In this document: positions 25,632-35,127 of the stretch, piece by piece
How the letters are laid out: the number at the start of each line of letters is the position of its first letter
Numbering within the stretch: the first letter of the stretch is position 1
DNA from: Pseudomonas jessenii
GTDB taxonomy: Bacteria; Pseudomonadota; Gammaproteobacteria; Pseudomonadales; Pseudomonadaceae
Direction of reading: 5' to 3'
Assembly: GCF_002236115.1 (NCBI RefSeq)
Contig: NZ_NIWT01000009.1
Coordinates: forward strand, 248,001 to 312,000
DNA length: 64,000 bases
Notes under the pieces: model-generated
Seen by the model: only the letters and a program-made list of their open reading frames with translations
Told to the model about the DNA's origin: nothing
Database searches by the model: none
Program-made: the position numbers and the translations under genes

Positions 25632-26969
25632 TTATTTGGCCCAACGCCGGAGGTCCGACGGGGTGTAGTCGTCGGTCTTGGCGGCGAAGCCCACGCGCAT
25701 CGGCTCGGTCTCTTCGTTGGCCAGGCCACCGGCGTAGTAGCGTCCGGAGATCAGGTCATAGGAGGTTTCCAGCACGTTGTAGGTGAAGCCGTGGTCGTAC
25801 TGCTGGATCGCGTGCAGTTCACCGCTGCGCCACAGTTCACCGCGACTGTCGTACTGGTCCGACTGGGCGATCTGCCAGCTGTCTTCGTCCACATAGAAGC
25901 GACGTTTGGCGTAGATGTGCCGGGCACCGGGCTTGAGGGTCGCTTCGACCACCCACACGCGGTGCTTCTCGTAGCGGGCCAGGTCCTGATTGACGTGGTT
26001 GGGCTTGATCACGGCGTCGTACTTGAGGTCGCGGCTGCCGATCTTGTAGCTGTTGTAAGGGATGAACAGCTCTTGCTTGCCCACCAGTTTCCAGTCGAAA
26101 CGGTCCGGCGCGCCGTTGTAGCCATCGATGTTGTCGGCGGTGATCAGGCCGTTGCTGTAACGGGCGCTGTTGTCGTAGGCGATCATCGGCGCACGGCGCA
26201 CGCGACGTTGCCCCGGCAGGTACTGCCAGGCCGAACGCGGCTCGGCGACCTGGTCAATCGGCTCGTGCACGAGCACCGCCTCACCGGACAGACGCGCCGG
26301 TTCCAGCACCCGGCTCTTGAACATGAACAGGATGTTCGAGCCCGGTTCCAGCCCGCCCACGGTGTCGGCAAAGTTGATCAAGGACTGGTTGCGCACGTAG
26401 CTGGTGGCGCCATTTTCACGCACCAGCGCGGCGCTGCTGATGCGCTCGTAACTGCCGCCGCGATAACGGGTCATGTGGTTCCACATCACCTCCAGGCCTT
26501 CGGTGGGCAACGGAAACGGAATGCCCCTGGCATAGTCGTGCAAGCCGTTGCCGCCGTCGGCCATGCTGGTCTTGGCGACGTTCTCACGACTGACCGCCAG
26601 TACCTCCTTGGGCAGGTTGGCGCTGCGATGGCTCGGGTAGATGTTCATCTTGTAGGTGTCGGGAAAACGCTTGAACAACGCGATTTGCCCGGGGCTGAGA
26701 AACTTCTGGTATTGCGTCAGGTTCTGCGCTGTGACGGTGAACAACGGCTTCTCGGCGGCATACGGATCGCTGTAGCCGCCCTTACTGTCGACGGTGCCGG
26801 CGTTGCTCGCCAGACCACCGGTCCAGGCCGGAATGCTACCGTCGGCATTGGCCGCCATTTCCGAGCCCATGGGGGTCAGGGTCTTGCCCAGTGCCGCCGA
26901 ATCGGTGCCTTTGGCCTGGGCCAGGCCGACGGTGCAGGCCAGGGCCAGCACGCACAATTGCATACGCAT
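25632..26969 (-). CDS. DUF1329 outer-membrane-associated protein
   Basis: A 445-residue exported protein (signal MRMQLCVLALACTVGLAQA) of family DUF1329, whose members have a LolA/LolB-like fold. Marker segments are GSIPAWTGGL, the SHRSANLP region, and the C-terminal SYDLISGRYYAGGLANEE. The gene is 11 bp downstream of the DUF1302 porin-like gene, its constant partner in pseudomonads. The pair often sits with RND/MMPL transporters or degradation genes and is thought to act in the envelope during use of hydrophobic compounds; no transporter is present here. Start ATG 26969 has a good AAGGAG. Confidence 0.9.
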   Translation of the reverse strand: MRMQLCVLALACTVGLAQAKGTDSAALGKTLTPMGSEMAANADGSIPAWTGGLASNAGTVDSKGGYSDPYAAEKPLFTVTAQNLTQYQKFLSPGQIALFKRFPDTYKMNIYPSHRSANLPKEVLAVSRENVAKTSMADGGNGLHDYARGIPFPLPTEGLEVMWNHMTRYRGGSYERISSAALVRENGATSYVRNQSLINFADTVGGLEPGSNILFMFKSRVLEPARLSGEAVLVHEPIDQVAEPRSAWQYLPGQRRVRRAPMIAYDNSARYSNGLITADNIDGYNGAPDRFDWKLVGKQELFIPYNSYKIGSRDLKYDAVIKPNHVNQDLARYEKHRVWVVEATLKPGARHIYAKRRFYVDEDSWQIAQSDQYDSRGELWRSGELHAIQQYDHGFTYNVLETSYDLISGRYYAGGLANEETEPMRVGFAAKTDDYTPSDLRRWAK

Positions 26970-26980
26970 AACGGTTCTCC

Positions 26981-28807
26981 TTAGAAGTCTGCCTTGAAGC
27001 TGACGGATGCAAAATCGCGGTCGTCGAGGGTGCTGTAGTCGTTGGAACCGAAGAACGTGTTGTAGGCCAGTTCCACGCTGTAATCGTTCATGTAGACGCC
27101 GGTCAGGCTCACGCCCAGCGCTTGCTGGCCTTCCTGGAACGGCCCTTGCGGATCGTAGGAATAGCCCGAGACGTCATGCCGCCAGTTGACGGCCGGAATC
27201 AGGTTGATGCCTGGCAACACATCGCTGTATTCGAGGCTGGCGCGCAGGCGATACCCCCACGACCAATCGGTGGCAAAGCCCTTGTCGGTGCAGTATTGGT
27301 TGGTCACACCTGAAGCCACCGTGTTGCACAGCGTGCCGTTGCGCGGGGCGCTGCGGCCGAACGCGGCGTTACGGCCCAGGCGCTCGTCCCCCAGATCGTC
27401 GATGTGCACGACACCGGCCTCACCGAACAGGCTCAGGCGCGTGGCGCCCAGCACGTTGTCGATGGCCTGGGTGGCCGAACCGGTCAACTGCCAGACGCCC
27501 TTGCGCTCCCACGCATCGAACTGGCTGCCATTGGTGGTGCTGAAGCCCGGTGGCAACTGCAACCAGGAACTGCCCCCCGGTCCGGAAATCACCGCAACGT
27601 TGACGTCGGGCGCGTTGATCGCGATCGGCATGTTCGGCCGGTAGCTCAACTCACCGGCCAGGGAAATCCCGGTGACAGGCTCGACGCCGTTGAGGCTGAT
27701 GCCGTACAGGCGAATGTTTTCCGGGAAGGCCGCCGCATAGCTTGGCCCCTGGATACCACCGGGGAAGGTACCGGGCACGGCGGTGTTCCTGGCGTTAATG
27801 GTGAAGTACGGCAACCGCGAGTGATAGTTGATGTAGTAGATCGCCGCTTCCGCATCGTTGAGCGCCGGGATCATCTGGCGCAAGGCGAAGCCGAACTGGC
27901 CGTTGTCGGACGGCGATTCGTTGCCCCGGGACGTGGCGAACAAACCAGCGGCCTGCATCTGTTGATCGGTCTGTACCTGGCTCAGGTACAGCGGCCCGCA
28001 ACCCGGCTGGATCACATCACTGCTGGCGAAGAAGGTGCCGCAACCGTCGAGTACGCTGGGGCGCCAGTTGTACTGGTAGAAACTTTCGAGGTTGGTGGTG
28101 TCGGTCAGGCCGAAGCTGAAGGAGACCATCTCCACCGGCAACTGGCCTTCCTTGATCTCCACGCCGGGACGGTTGAACGCCGAGATGTCCAACGGGTTGA
28201 TCACGTTGATGCCGTTCTGGATCAGCAGCGCTTCGCCCCAGGACAACACCTGGTTACCGACCTTTACGTTCAGCGGATGTTCGGCCACCTGGAAGTCTTT
28301 CCAGACGTAGGCATCGAGCACCTCGAAGCCCTTGAATTTTGACAGGTCGTCCCAGCCCGAATCGTCGAAATCCTTGAAGCGGCCATTGCCGGTTTCATAG
28401 GCATGGTCGTACCAGTACTTGAAGCGAATGAACGCACCCTGGCCCTGGCCATCGAGACTGATATCGGTGAGCCCCTTGAAGAGTTGCGAGATGGGGTCGC
28501 CCTTCTTGAAGTTCAGCCGGTTGTCGTCGGCGCTGACGCTGGTGCCATTGGCATTTACGCCCTGGGCCTGCAAGGCGTTGGCGCGGGTCATCAGGCTTTT
28601 GTCGGGGTTTTGCGTCGACCAGCTGCTGCCCAGGCTCAGGCTGGTCTTGGTCGACAGGCTCCAGTCTTCGTTGAGGTCAAATGTGGTGGCGTAGGTTGGC
28701 CCCGTCAGTACGGCAAGAATCGCCAGCGCAAGGGGTTGCGGGCGAGTGTGGCCAAGCCGGTGAAGCCGTTGGCGGACTCCGGCTGTGGCCGAGCGTTTTT
28801 TTATCAT
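26981..28807 (-). CDS. DUF1302 outer-membrane beta-barrel-like protein
   Basis: A 608-residue DUF1302 protein. A long basic leader (MIKKRSATAGVRQRLHRLGH) and hydrophobic segment (PLALAILAVLTGPTYA) form the signal; the mature part is rich in aromatic beta strands and ends in SVSFKADF, a C-terminal Phe typical of outer-membrane barrels. The conserved LNVKVGNQVLSWGEALLIQN and INVINPLDISAFNRPGVEIK blocks identify the family. First gene of the unit with DUF1329 and the DUF1254 pair. ATG 28807 follows GGAG. An AraC regulator lies upstream on the same strand, separated by a 499-bp gap filled with repeats; its control of this gene is plausible but unproven. Confidence 0.9.
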   Translation of the reverse strand: MIKKRSATAGVRQRLHRLGHTRPQPLALAILAVLTGPTYATTFDLNEDWSLSTKTSLSLGSSWSTQNPDKSLMTRANALQAQGVNANGTSVSADDNRLNFKKGDPISQLFKGLTDISLDGQGQGAFIRFKYWYDHAYETGNGRFKDFDDSGWDDLSKFKGFEVLDAYVWKDFQVAEHPLNVKVGNQVLSWGEALLIQNGINVINPLDISAFNRPGVEIKEGQLPVEMVSFSFGLTDTTNLESFYQYNWRPSVLDGCGTFFASSDVIQPGCGPLYLSQVQTDQQMQAAGLFATSRGNESPSDNGQFGFALRQMIPALNDAEAAIYYINYHSRLPYFTINARNTAVPGTFPGGIQGPSYAAAFPENIRLYGISLNGVEPVTGISLAGELSYRPNMPIAINAPDVNVAVISGPGGSSWLQLPPGFSTTNGSQFDAWERKGVWQLTGSATQAIDNVLGATRLSLFGEAGVVHIDDLGDERLGRNAAFGRSAPRNGTLCNTVASGVTNQYCTDKGFATDWSWGYRLRASLEYSDVLPGINLIPAVNWRHDVSGYSYDPQGPFQEGQQALGVSLTGVYMNDYSVELAYNTFFGSNDYSTLDDRDFASVSFKADF

Positions 28808-28937
28808 TATTAGGCTCCGGTCAGGTTTGCTCAGCCCGGACACGGTGCCCAACTATCGGCCCCGACACGCAAGCGATGGCCGACAAAAAATAATCATCGG
28901 GGGTATCTGCGGGGGGCTTCGGTTAATTTCTGAAGGC

Positions 28938-29279
28938 GTACATATCCGTTTCTGCGGATGCGGTCACCTGTGGGAGCGAGCTTGCTCGCGAAGGACGTCA
29001 ACGATAACGCCTGTTGTCTGAATGAACGCGGTGTCTGGACGTTTTTCGCGAGCAAGCTCGCTCCCACAGGTACTGAGTACATCCGCAAGATTTCGGTCGA
29101 CTGTGAGGCCGCCTTCGCAAGCAGGCTCGCTCCTACAGAAGAGCAAAGGCAGAGCGGCGTACACCCGCGCTTCTCACCACTCATCAGGCCGAGCGTTAGC
29201 TCGCCTGCAGCTCTTGATCTTGATCCACCCGCCCCCTCGGAAGGCCTCGTGGGGCGTGAAGGGATCAACGGATATGTAC
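28938..29279. repeat. Composite repeat with 13-bp inverted ends enclosing three REPs
   Basis: GTACATATCCGTT at 28938-28950 and its exact complement AACGGATATGTAC at 29267-29279 bound 342 bp. Inside are REP cores at 28968-28991, 29046-29069 and 29114-29138. Then comes a stretch (about 29168-29241, starting CGCTTCTCACCACTCATCAG) that is nearly identical to one at about 63858-63929. It fills most of the gap between the DUF1302 start and the AraC gene end. Confidence 0.8.
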
Positions 29280-29306
29280 TCCATCACCAAAGCCCTATAC
29301 CCCGGA

Positions 29307-30146
29307 CTACAAACCAAGGCGAAACTGCTTAGGCGTAATCCCGAACTGCTTGCGAAACGCCCGAATGAAATTGCTCGGCTGCCGATACCCCAACCGCTCG
29401 GCAATCCGCTCAATCGGCTGATCCCCCGCCGTCAACCAGTGCCGCGCCAACTCCAGGCTATCGCTACGTGTGTGTTGCGCCGCAGCGGTCTGCCAGTGCC
29501 GCAACATACTCTGATGCAAAAACCCATTGGCCCCCAGCAAAGGCTCATCGAGACTGGCCGCTGGCAGGCTCAGGCACGGATGTGAACCCTCCAGCACCTC
29601 GACACCCATGCTACGCAACCACTGCCCGGCAGCCTGTTGCGGCGTCAAGTGGACCGCGACGAACACCTCGGCCGGCGCGCGCCCCAAACGTCGGGCGATG
29701 TTGCGCACCAACGTCAGGGTCGCCGCATCGAGACCAAAAAAATGCGGCGGCTGGTCAACACTGCGCAAATGCAAGCGAGCCTGCCCGTCACCCTCCTCCA
29801 GTTCCGCCACTACGTAGTTGGTCACCCGCGGCAGGAAATCAGTGAAACACGCCAGGCTCGCGCGAAGGGTCGCGGCGGAGTCCAGCAGAATGTTCAAACC
29901 CCGTAACGTGGTAGTCGCCATGCCATTGACCAGTTCGCAGCCAAACGACACCCCGGCGCCCGCACGTTCGCATTCATTCCACAGGCGTTCGACCAGGTGC
30001 GCAGGCACGTGCAGGTCCTGCCCTTCGAGCAACGACTGGCAGATGCCGGCCCGTTGCAGCAGTTGGTCCTGGCACAGTCCGGACTGCCGGGCATGGCTGA
30101 GAATGGTACGGGTGAAGGCGCTGGAAATGAACGGTTGGCTGGTCAT
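29307..30146 (-). CDS. AraC-family transcriptional regulator (arabinose-binding-domain type)
   Basis: A 279-residue AraC regulator: an N-terminal ligand domain (about 15-190, with SFGCELVNGMATTTLRGL-like sequence) and a C-terminal double HTH around ERIAERLGYRQPSNFIRAFR and ITPKQFRLG. The layout matches OruR/ArgR-like and catabolic AraC activators. It is upstream of, and on the same strand as, the DUF1302/1329/1254 genes and divergent from a LysR gene, so either may be its target. ATG 30146 gives MTSQPFISSAFTRTI, the natural family start. The effector is not predictable from sequence alone. Confidence 0.88.
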   Translation of the reverse strand: MTSQPFISSAFTRTILSHARQSGLCQDQLLQRAGICQSLLEGQDLHVPAHLVERLWNECERAGAGVSFGCELVNGMATTTLRGLNILLDSAATLRASLACFTDFLPRVTNYVVAELEEGDGQARLHLRSVDQPPHFFGLDAATLTLVRNIARRLGRAPAEVFVAVHLTPQQAAGQWLRSMGVEVLEGSHPCLSLPAASLDEPLLGANGFLHQSMLRHWQTAAAQHTRSDSLELARHWLTAGDQPIERIAERLGYRQPSNFIRAFRKQFGITPKQFRLGL

Positions 30147-30243
30147 GGCAGGTTACGGCGAGAAGACAGGCGTGTACTTATGCCAGCCCCTGTGATATCG
30201 ATCCAATGCATTAAAAGTATCCGACAAATGCAGGAGACGCATG

Positions 30244-31161
30244 ATGGACCTACGACAACTCCGCCACCTTGTCGCCTTGGCCGATTACCGCAACTTCGGC
30301 CGTGCCGCCGAGGCGATCAACCTCAGCCAACCCGCCTTCAGTCGCAGCATCCAGACCCTGGAGCGCGACCTCGACTGCGCGCTGGTAGAACGCAGCAGCC
30401 GCGAATTCCGTCTGACTGGCCAGGGTCAACTGGTACTGCAACATGCCCGGCGCCTGCTCGCCGGCAGCCAGGCCCTGCAAAACGAACTGACGCAATACAA
30501 CGGCCTGACCGGTGGCGAGTTGCACTTCGGCTGCGGCCCGTACCCGGCCCAGGTGCTGGTGCCCGAGGCGCTGGCGGAATTCATCCAGGCTCACCCGGCG
30601 ATCCGCATCAGCTTCCACCAGGGCGACTGGGAGCAACTGGCGGTCTGGCTTCGCGAACAGCAGATCGAATTCCTCGTGGCCGACGCGCGGTACTTCACTG
30701 GCGACCCGCAATACCAGGTTCAGCTGTTGCGCCCTAGACGTGGGCGGTTCTTTTGCCGTGTCGGTCATCCCTTGGTGCAGCAGCAGAACCTGTCCCTGCG
30801 CGCCCTGCTCGACTACGCGGTGGTCGGCACGCGAATACCGCCGATGATCCGCAAGATCCTCGCCGACGTGCAGGGCGAGGCGGACTTCAACCCGAGCGTG
30901 GAGTGCGCGCAATTCGATGCGATCCGCCGCGTGGTGATGCGCTCCGATGCGGTGGGTATAGCCACCATGGAGGCCTTGGCCGAACTGGTGGACCAGGGCC
31001 TGATCCGGCTGCTGGAGTTTACCGACGTGCCCAAGGAGGATCCCGGCCTGCAATTGCATTACGGCATCGTCAGCCGTGCCGGGCATTCCCTGACACCGGC
31101 CGCGCTGGCGATGGTTGAGGCTGTGCTGACGGTCGACCAACGTTTGCTGGCGTCGAACTAG
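30244..31161 (+). CDS. LysR-family transcriptional regulator
   Basis: A 305-residue LysR regulator. The N-terminal winged HTH is MDLRQLRHLVALADYRNFGRAAEAINLSQPAFSR in outline (segments RQLRHLVALADYRNFGRAAE and LSQPAFSRSIQTLE), followed by the substrate-binding domain from about residue 90. Two ATG codons are in tandem; the second, at 30244, is chosen because CAGGAG spacing is better and it matches the usual MDLRQLR start. Divergent from the AraC gene by 97 bp. It is convergent with another LysR gene, from which a REP doublet separates it. Target and effector unknown. Confidence 0.88.
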   Translation: MDLRQLRHLVALADYRNFGRAAEAINLSQPAFSRSIQTLERDLDCALVERSSREFRLTGQGQLVLQHARRLLAGSQALQNELTQYNGLTGGELHFGCGPYPAQVLVPEALAEFIQAHPAIRISFHQGDWEQLAVWLREQQIEFLVADARYFTGDPQYQVQLLRPRRGRFFCRVGHPLVQQQNLSLRALLDYAVVGTRIPPMIRKILADVQGEADFNPSVECAQFDAIRRVVMRSDAVGIATMEALAELVDQGLIRLLEFTDVPKEDPGLQLHYGIVSRAGHSLTPAALAMVEAVLTVDQRLLASN

Positions 31162-31187
31162 GCGCATCTGAAACACACACAAATCCC

Positions 31188-31271
31188 TGTAGGAGCGAGC
31201 TTGCTCGCGATGGTGTATCAGTCGACACAGCGGTGAATGACACTCCATCGCGAGCAAGCTCGCTCCTACAG
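31188..31271. repeat. REP doublet between convergent LysR genes
   Basis: Inverted REP cores at 31188-31211 and 31247-31271, of the AGGAGCGAGCTTGCTCGCGATG subtype. Placed exactly between two convergent genes, as expected of a shared transcript end. Confidence 0.9.
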
Positions 31272-31278
31272 GGGTAGA

Positions 31279-32193
31279 TCACGCACGCCGCGCCAGCGAC
31301 TGCAAGGCCCGGGGCTCACCGAGGGCCCGCAGCAGGCAGTGCATCGCCTCCTCGCGGCTGCGCTCGAAGCGATAGCGCGACTCGATGTACAGCGCCAGTT
31401 TCAATTCCACGGGCTCGTCCAGGGGCAGCGGCACGTGTTGCAGGCCCAGCACGTTGGCGACCCGGCTTGGCAGGCTGATGCCGAACGGCTGGCGATCGGC
31501 GATCAGCTTCGCGGCCAGGGTGCTTTGGGTACTCATCGCCACATTCCGGCGCAGGCCTTTCAAGCCAAGCTGCAAGTCCACCGGGCTGAGCCCGTCGCGG
31601 CGGCTCGACACCTGGATCTGCGGCTGCTCCAGATACTCCTGCAGGGTGCGCGGCGGCTCCTTGAGCGCGGCGCCATAGGCGAACACATAATGGTCGGCGG
31701 GCAATGCCTGTTTGTGCAGGCCGGCAAGCCCGGCCAGCGGTTGGTCGAGGTCGATCAGGATATCCAGCTTGCCGCTGGCCAGATCCTGCAAGGCGTCGCG
31801 GCGCCGGGGCTGGAAATAACGCACCTGCCAATCGGCGTGGGGTGACTCGAGCAAGGCATCGAGCAGCACCGGTTGCAGGCAATCCAGACAACTGATGCGC
31901 AGCAGTGGATTGTTCTGCCGCGCGGCGGGAATCATGCGCAAGCCATCGCGCAGTGACTCCAGCGCTGCACGCACGTAGTCGGCCAGACGATGGGCGACCA
32001 GTGTCGGCGTCACCCCCAGGCGACTCTTGATGAACAGCGGGTCGCCGCACAACTCGCGCAGGCGACGCAACGCATTGCTCATGGCCGGTTGCGACAGGCA
32101 CATCACCTCGGCCGCACGGGTGACGCTGCGCTGCTGATAAATCGCATCGAAGGCAAGCAACAGGTTCAAATCGAGCTGGCGTAAATCAAGCAT
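31279..32193 (-). CDS. LysR-family transcriptional regulator (NodD-like subgroup)
   Basis: A 304-residue LysR protein whose start, LRQLDLNLLLAFDAIYQQRS followed by VTRAAEVMCLSQPAMSNALR, and the LRRLRELCGDPLFIKSRLG stretch place it in the subgroup with NodD, NahR and LinR-type regulators, many of which respond to aromatics. Effector domain from about residue 90 to 300. It is transcribed away from the adjacent AraC gene (71 bp divergent gap), which makes mutual or shared control possible. The REP doublet lies just past its stop. No adjacent catabolic gene identifies its target. Confidence 0.87.
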   Translation of the reverse strand: MLDLRQLDLNLLLAFDAIYQQRSVTRAAEVMCLSQPAMSNALRRLRELCGDPLFIKSRLGVTPTLVAHRLADYVRAALESLRDGLRMIPAARQNNPLLRISCLDCLQPVLLDALLESPHADWQVRYFQPRRRDALQDLASGKLDILIDLDQPLAGLAGLHKQALPADHYVFAYGAALKEPPRTLQEYLEQPQIQVSSRRDGLSPVDLQLGLKGLRRNVAMSTQSTLAAKLIADRQPFGISLPSRVANVLGLQHVPLPLDEPVELKLALYIESRYRFERSREEAMHCLLRALGEPRALQSLARRA

Positions 32194-32264
32194 GGTCTTG
32201 CTCCGGCAAATCGCTTAACGTCGGGCAGCCTAACCAGTGTTGCGGAACAAGCTGTGAGCCCTAC

Positions 32265-33305
32265 ATGACAAAAAGCGATCAGCCACTGCGCGATCAATCG
32301 ATACCCAATGCGTTCTATGCGCCGACTCTGCTGCCGGCCATCGAAGAGTTGCTGGCCCGTGGCGTGGACCGGGACAGTATCGAAGGCCTGTTTCGTCGCA
32401 GCCTGTTCGAGTTGCGCACGCCGTTCATGCGCATTCCGCTGTTCATGTCGCGGCGCTTCTGGGCGTTTGCCCTGGAGCAGACCGGCGACCCGCTGATCGG
32501 CCTGGCGGCTGGCCGGCGTTTCGTTTCCACCGCTACCAATGGCCTGACGTACCTGTTCGACGTGGCCGACTCACTGGACAGCGCCTGCCAGTATTTCGTG
32601 CGTTTCTTTCCGTTTTTCAACGGGCACTTCCAGGCGCGGATCGTGCGCGGCGACGACAGCGTCCAATTGCACCTGCTCGACCACGGCAGTGTGAAAAGCA
32701 GCGCGGCAACCGCCGATTACATTCTCATCAGCCTGTGCAGCATGTTGCGGCGCAAATTCCTCGCCAGCGGCCTGGAGCGTGATCCGGTTCTGGGCGTCGG
32801 GCTGGTCGGTGCTTGCACGACCAATGCGCAGGAACATCAACAAGCCTTTCGCGCACCGGTGCAATGGGGGCAGGCGCAGCACTCGATCCGCCTCGATCCA
32901 CAGCTGTTCGTCATCCCGTTGACGCCGGGCAATCATGAACTGGAACACACGCTGATCGAGCTGTTGGAGCAGACCCGACGCAACAGCGAACCGACCTTGC
33001 TGGAGCAAGTCTGCGACCATTTGATCGGCAACCTCGCCGAAGCCAACTGGCAGCAATTCTGTACCACCCAGCACGTGCTCGAGCGCACCGCCGCCCGACG
33101 CTTGAAGGCGTTGGGCTGGAGTTTTTCAGAGTTGCTCGACGAATACCGTCGCTACCGGGCCGAAGACTTTTTGCAGGGAACGGACCTGGAGCTGGTGGAG
33201 ATTTCCGACCGCCTGGGCTACAGCGATGTGCAAAGCTTCAATCGTGCCTGCCTGCGGTGGCTGGGGTGCGCACCGGGTGCCTGGCGAACCCGGCAAGGTC
33301 GATAA
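32265..33305 (+). CDS. AraC-family transcriptional regulator
   Basis: A 346-residue regulator with an N-terminal arabinose-operon-regulator-like domain (about 20-210; RFVSTATNGLTYLFDVADSL) and a C-terminal AraC HTH (VLERTAARRLKALGWSFSEL; VEISDRLGYSDVQSFNRACL followed by RWLGCAPGAWR). The last helix region, GCAPGAWR, is a loose version of the family's usual SP..YR ending. The gene is divergent from a LysR gene and is the last regulator before the exopolysaccharide operon, 469 bp upstream of ugd on the same strand; whether it controls that operon is unknown. Start ATG has only a weak Shine-Dalgarno. Confidence 0.86.
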   Translation: MTKSDQPLRDQSIPNAFYAPTLLPAIEELLARGVDRDSIEGLFRRSLFELRTPFMRIPLFMSRRFWAFALEQTGDPLIGLAAGRRFVSTATNGLTYLFDVADSLDSACQYFVRFFPFFNGHFQARIVRGDDSVQLHLLDHGSVKSSAATADYILISLCSMLRRKFLASGLERDPVLGVGLVGACTTNAQEHQQAFRAPVQWGQAQHSIRLDPQLFVIPLTPGNHELEHTLIELLEQTRRNSEPTLLEQVCDHLIGNLAEANWQQFCTTQHVLERTAARRLKALGWSFSELLDEYRRYRAEDFLQGTDLELVEISDRLGYSDVQSFNRACLRWLGCAPGAWRTRQGR

Positions 33306-33774
33306 AAAACCACACGCGTGCGAACCCTAGGCGGCCCATTGAATGAACGCCCGTAGCCGCTCACAGGCGGCTGGCTGACAAAGACAGCATCATTGAATTT
33401 GCTATGACTCGACAGGCACTTGATCAATAGATTGTTGGACATTTTTTAACATTCGCATTGCGCCATCTGTGCGTAAGAACTGTCAGACGCGGTGAACACT
33501 CGTCATTAAACCGGTGGCTCAAACCTGACACCCCAAAGCAGCTACAACCCTTGTATTTCAAGGCTTGCGGCAGGTTGTTGCTTTCTTGAGATTTTCGCCA
33601 AACAGTCAAAATCGGGAGGGGTGAAACCCAATAGTGATGGCAATAGCCCCACATTTGGGGGCGTCTTGCCCCTTTAACATACTGGTTCGCTGACACGGTT
33701 TGCCGAGGCTGGTCTATACCCCCTTTTGACAGTCTTGTTTTGCAACTCTCCACCGTTTTACGAGGCACGCTGAT
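33306..33774 (+). promoter_or_regulatory. Leader/promoter region of the exopolysaccharide operon
   Basis: A 469-bp AT-richer gap before ugd. It contains a hairpin AGCCGC-TCACAG-GCGGCT just after the AraC gene (about 33355-33372), an inverted repeat CCTTG-TATTT-CAAGG (33549-33563) and a CCCCA/TGGGG hairpin near 33648-33660. No RfaH ops element, convincing AlgU promoter or correctly spaced sigma-54 site was found. The promoter of the 18-kb operon should be here, but I cannot place it. Confidence 0.5.
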
Positions 33775-35127
33775 ATGGACGTGAGCGTATTTGGTACGGG
33801 CTATGTTGGCCTGATACAAGCAGCTGCATTGGCCGATGTCGGACATCGCGTCCTGTGTGTCGACATCGATCCGAACAAGATCCGACAACTGCAACAGGCC
33901 GTGCCACCGATCAGTGAGCCGGGGCTTTGCGGCACCCTTGAAGAAAACATCAAGGCCGGTCGCCTGCTCTTCACCACCCAGGCCAGCGATGCGGTAGAGC
34001 ACGCCGAGCTGATCTTCATCGCCGTTGGTACGCCCGCCGACGAAGACGGTTCGGCCGACCTCAGCCATGTGCTGAGCGTGGCCCGGCAGATTGCCAGTTT
34101 CATGAAGGCCGACCGCACACTGATCATCAAATCCACGGTGCCGGTAGGCACGGCGGACCAGGTCAGTGCCACTGCCATTGAAGAGTTGCAGCGCAGCGGC
34201 AAAGGCTCGCTGAAGATACGGGTGGTGTCCAACCCGGAGTTTCTCAAGGAAGGCAGTGCCCTGGCCGATTGCATGCGCCCGGACCGGATCATCGTCGGTA
34301 CCGCTGACGATGAAGCCCGCAGCCAGATGAGCGAGCTCTACGCACCGTTCTGCCGCAACCACGACAAATTGATGTTCATGGACAACCGCAGCGCCGAGTT
34401 GACCAAGTACGCAGCGAACGCGATGCTGGCCACGCGCATCAGTTTCATGAACGAACTGGCTAACCTCACCGAGTTACTGGGAGCAGATATCGAAGCCGTG
34501 CGCAAAGGCATCGGTTCGGACCCGCGCATCGGTTACCACTTCATCTACCCCGGTTGCGGCTTCGGCGGCTCCTGCTTCCCCAAGGACCTGCGCGCTCTGC
34601 TGCACACCGCCGAACGCGCCGGAATGTCCCTGAAGTTGCTGCGTAGCGTGACCGACGTCAACGACCACCAGCGGCATATCCTGTTCAGCAAACTCAAGGC
34701 GCAATTTCCCGGTGGACTGGCCGGCAAGTCCATCGCCGTGTGGGGCCTGGCGTTCAAACCCAACACCGATGACATGCGCGAAGCACCGAGCCGCAACCTG
34801 ATGGAGGCGCTCTGGGCCGAAGGTGCGAGCGTGCAAGCCTACGACCCGGAAGCCATGTCCGAATGCCGGCGCATTTACGGCTACCGCGACGACCTGCATC
34901 TGTGCGCCACCCGCGATGACACACTCGAAGACGCCGATGCCCTGGTGATCTGCACCGAGTGGAAGAACTTTCGCGTGGTCGACTTCGACAGGCTGGCGAG
35001 CAAACTGCGAAAACGGGTGATCGTGGACGGACGCAACCTGTACAGCCCGGAACAGGTGGCGGCCGCCGGCCTGCATTACAGTGGCATCGGCTTGCGCCGC
35101 ATCACGCCCGAGGCCGTCCGTCCATGA
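33775..35127 (+). CDS. ugd: UDP-glucose 6-dehydrogenase
   Basis: A 450-residue enzyme oxidising UDP-glucose to UDP-glucuronate with 2 NAD+. The N-terminal NAD fold starts MDVSVFGTGYVGLI; the active-site cysteine is Cys267 in GFGGSCFPKD; the C-terminal UDP-binding domain includes WGLAFKPNTDDMREAPS. Complete, at typical family length. First gene of the exopolysaccharide operon: it supplies the uronic-acid donor that makes the polymer acidic. Its TGA overlaps the ATG of the epimerase gene (ATGA), so product flow to the epimerase is coupled at translation. AlgD-like GDP-mannose dehydrogenases share this fold, but the partner epimerase favours UDP-glucose. Confidence 0.93.
   Translation: MDVSVFGTGYVGLIQAAALADVGHRVLCVDIDPNKIRQLQQAVPPISEPGLCGTLEENIKAGRLLFTTQASDAVEHAELIFIAVGTPADEDGSADLSHVLSVARQIASFMKADRTLIIKSTVPVGTADQVSATAIEELQRSGKGSLKIRVVSNPEFLKEGSALADCMRPDRIIVGTADDEARSQMSELYAPFCRNHDKLMFMDNRSAELTKYAANAMLATRISFMNELANLTELLGADIEAVRKGIGSDPRIGYHFIYPGCGFGGSCFPKDLRALLHTAERAGMSLKLLRSVTDVNDHQRHILFSKLKAQFPGGLAGKSIAVWGLAFKPNTDDMREAPSRNLMEALWAEGASVQAYDPEAMSECRRIYGYRDDLHLCATRDDTLEDADALVICTEWKNFRVVDFDRLASKLRKRVIVDGRNLYSPEQVAAAGLHYSGIGLRRITPEAVRP

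Noticed and set aside
29022..29585. 187-codon plus-strand frame
   Set aside because: It runs through REP repeats into the antisense of the AraC gene.
33476..33508. AlgU-like GAACTG followed by TCGTC before the EPS operon
   Set aside because: The -35 differs from GAACTT and the -10 is poor; support too weak to call.
33557..33575. Sigma-54-like CGGCAGGTTGTTGCT before ugd
   Set aside because: GG-to-GC spacing is nine rather than ten bases, which normally abolishes function.
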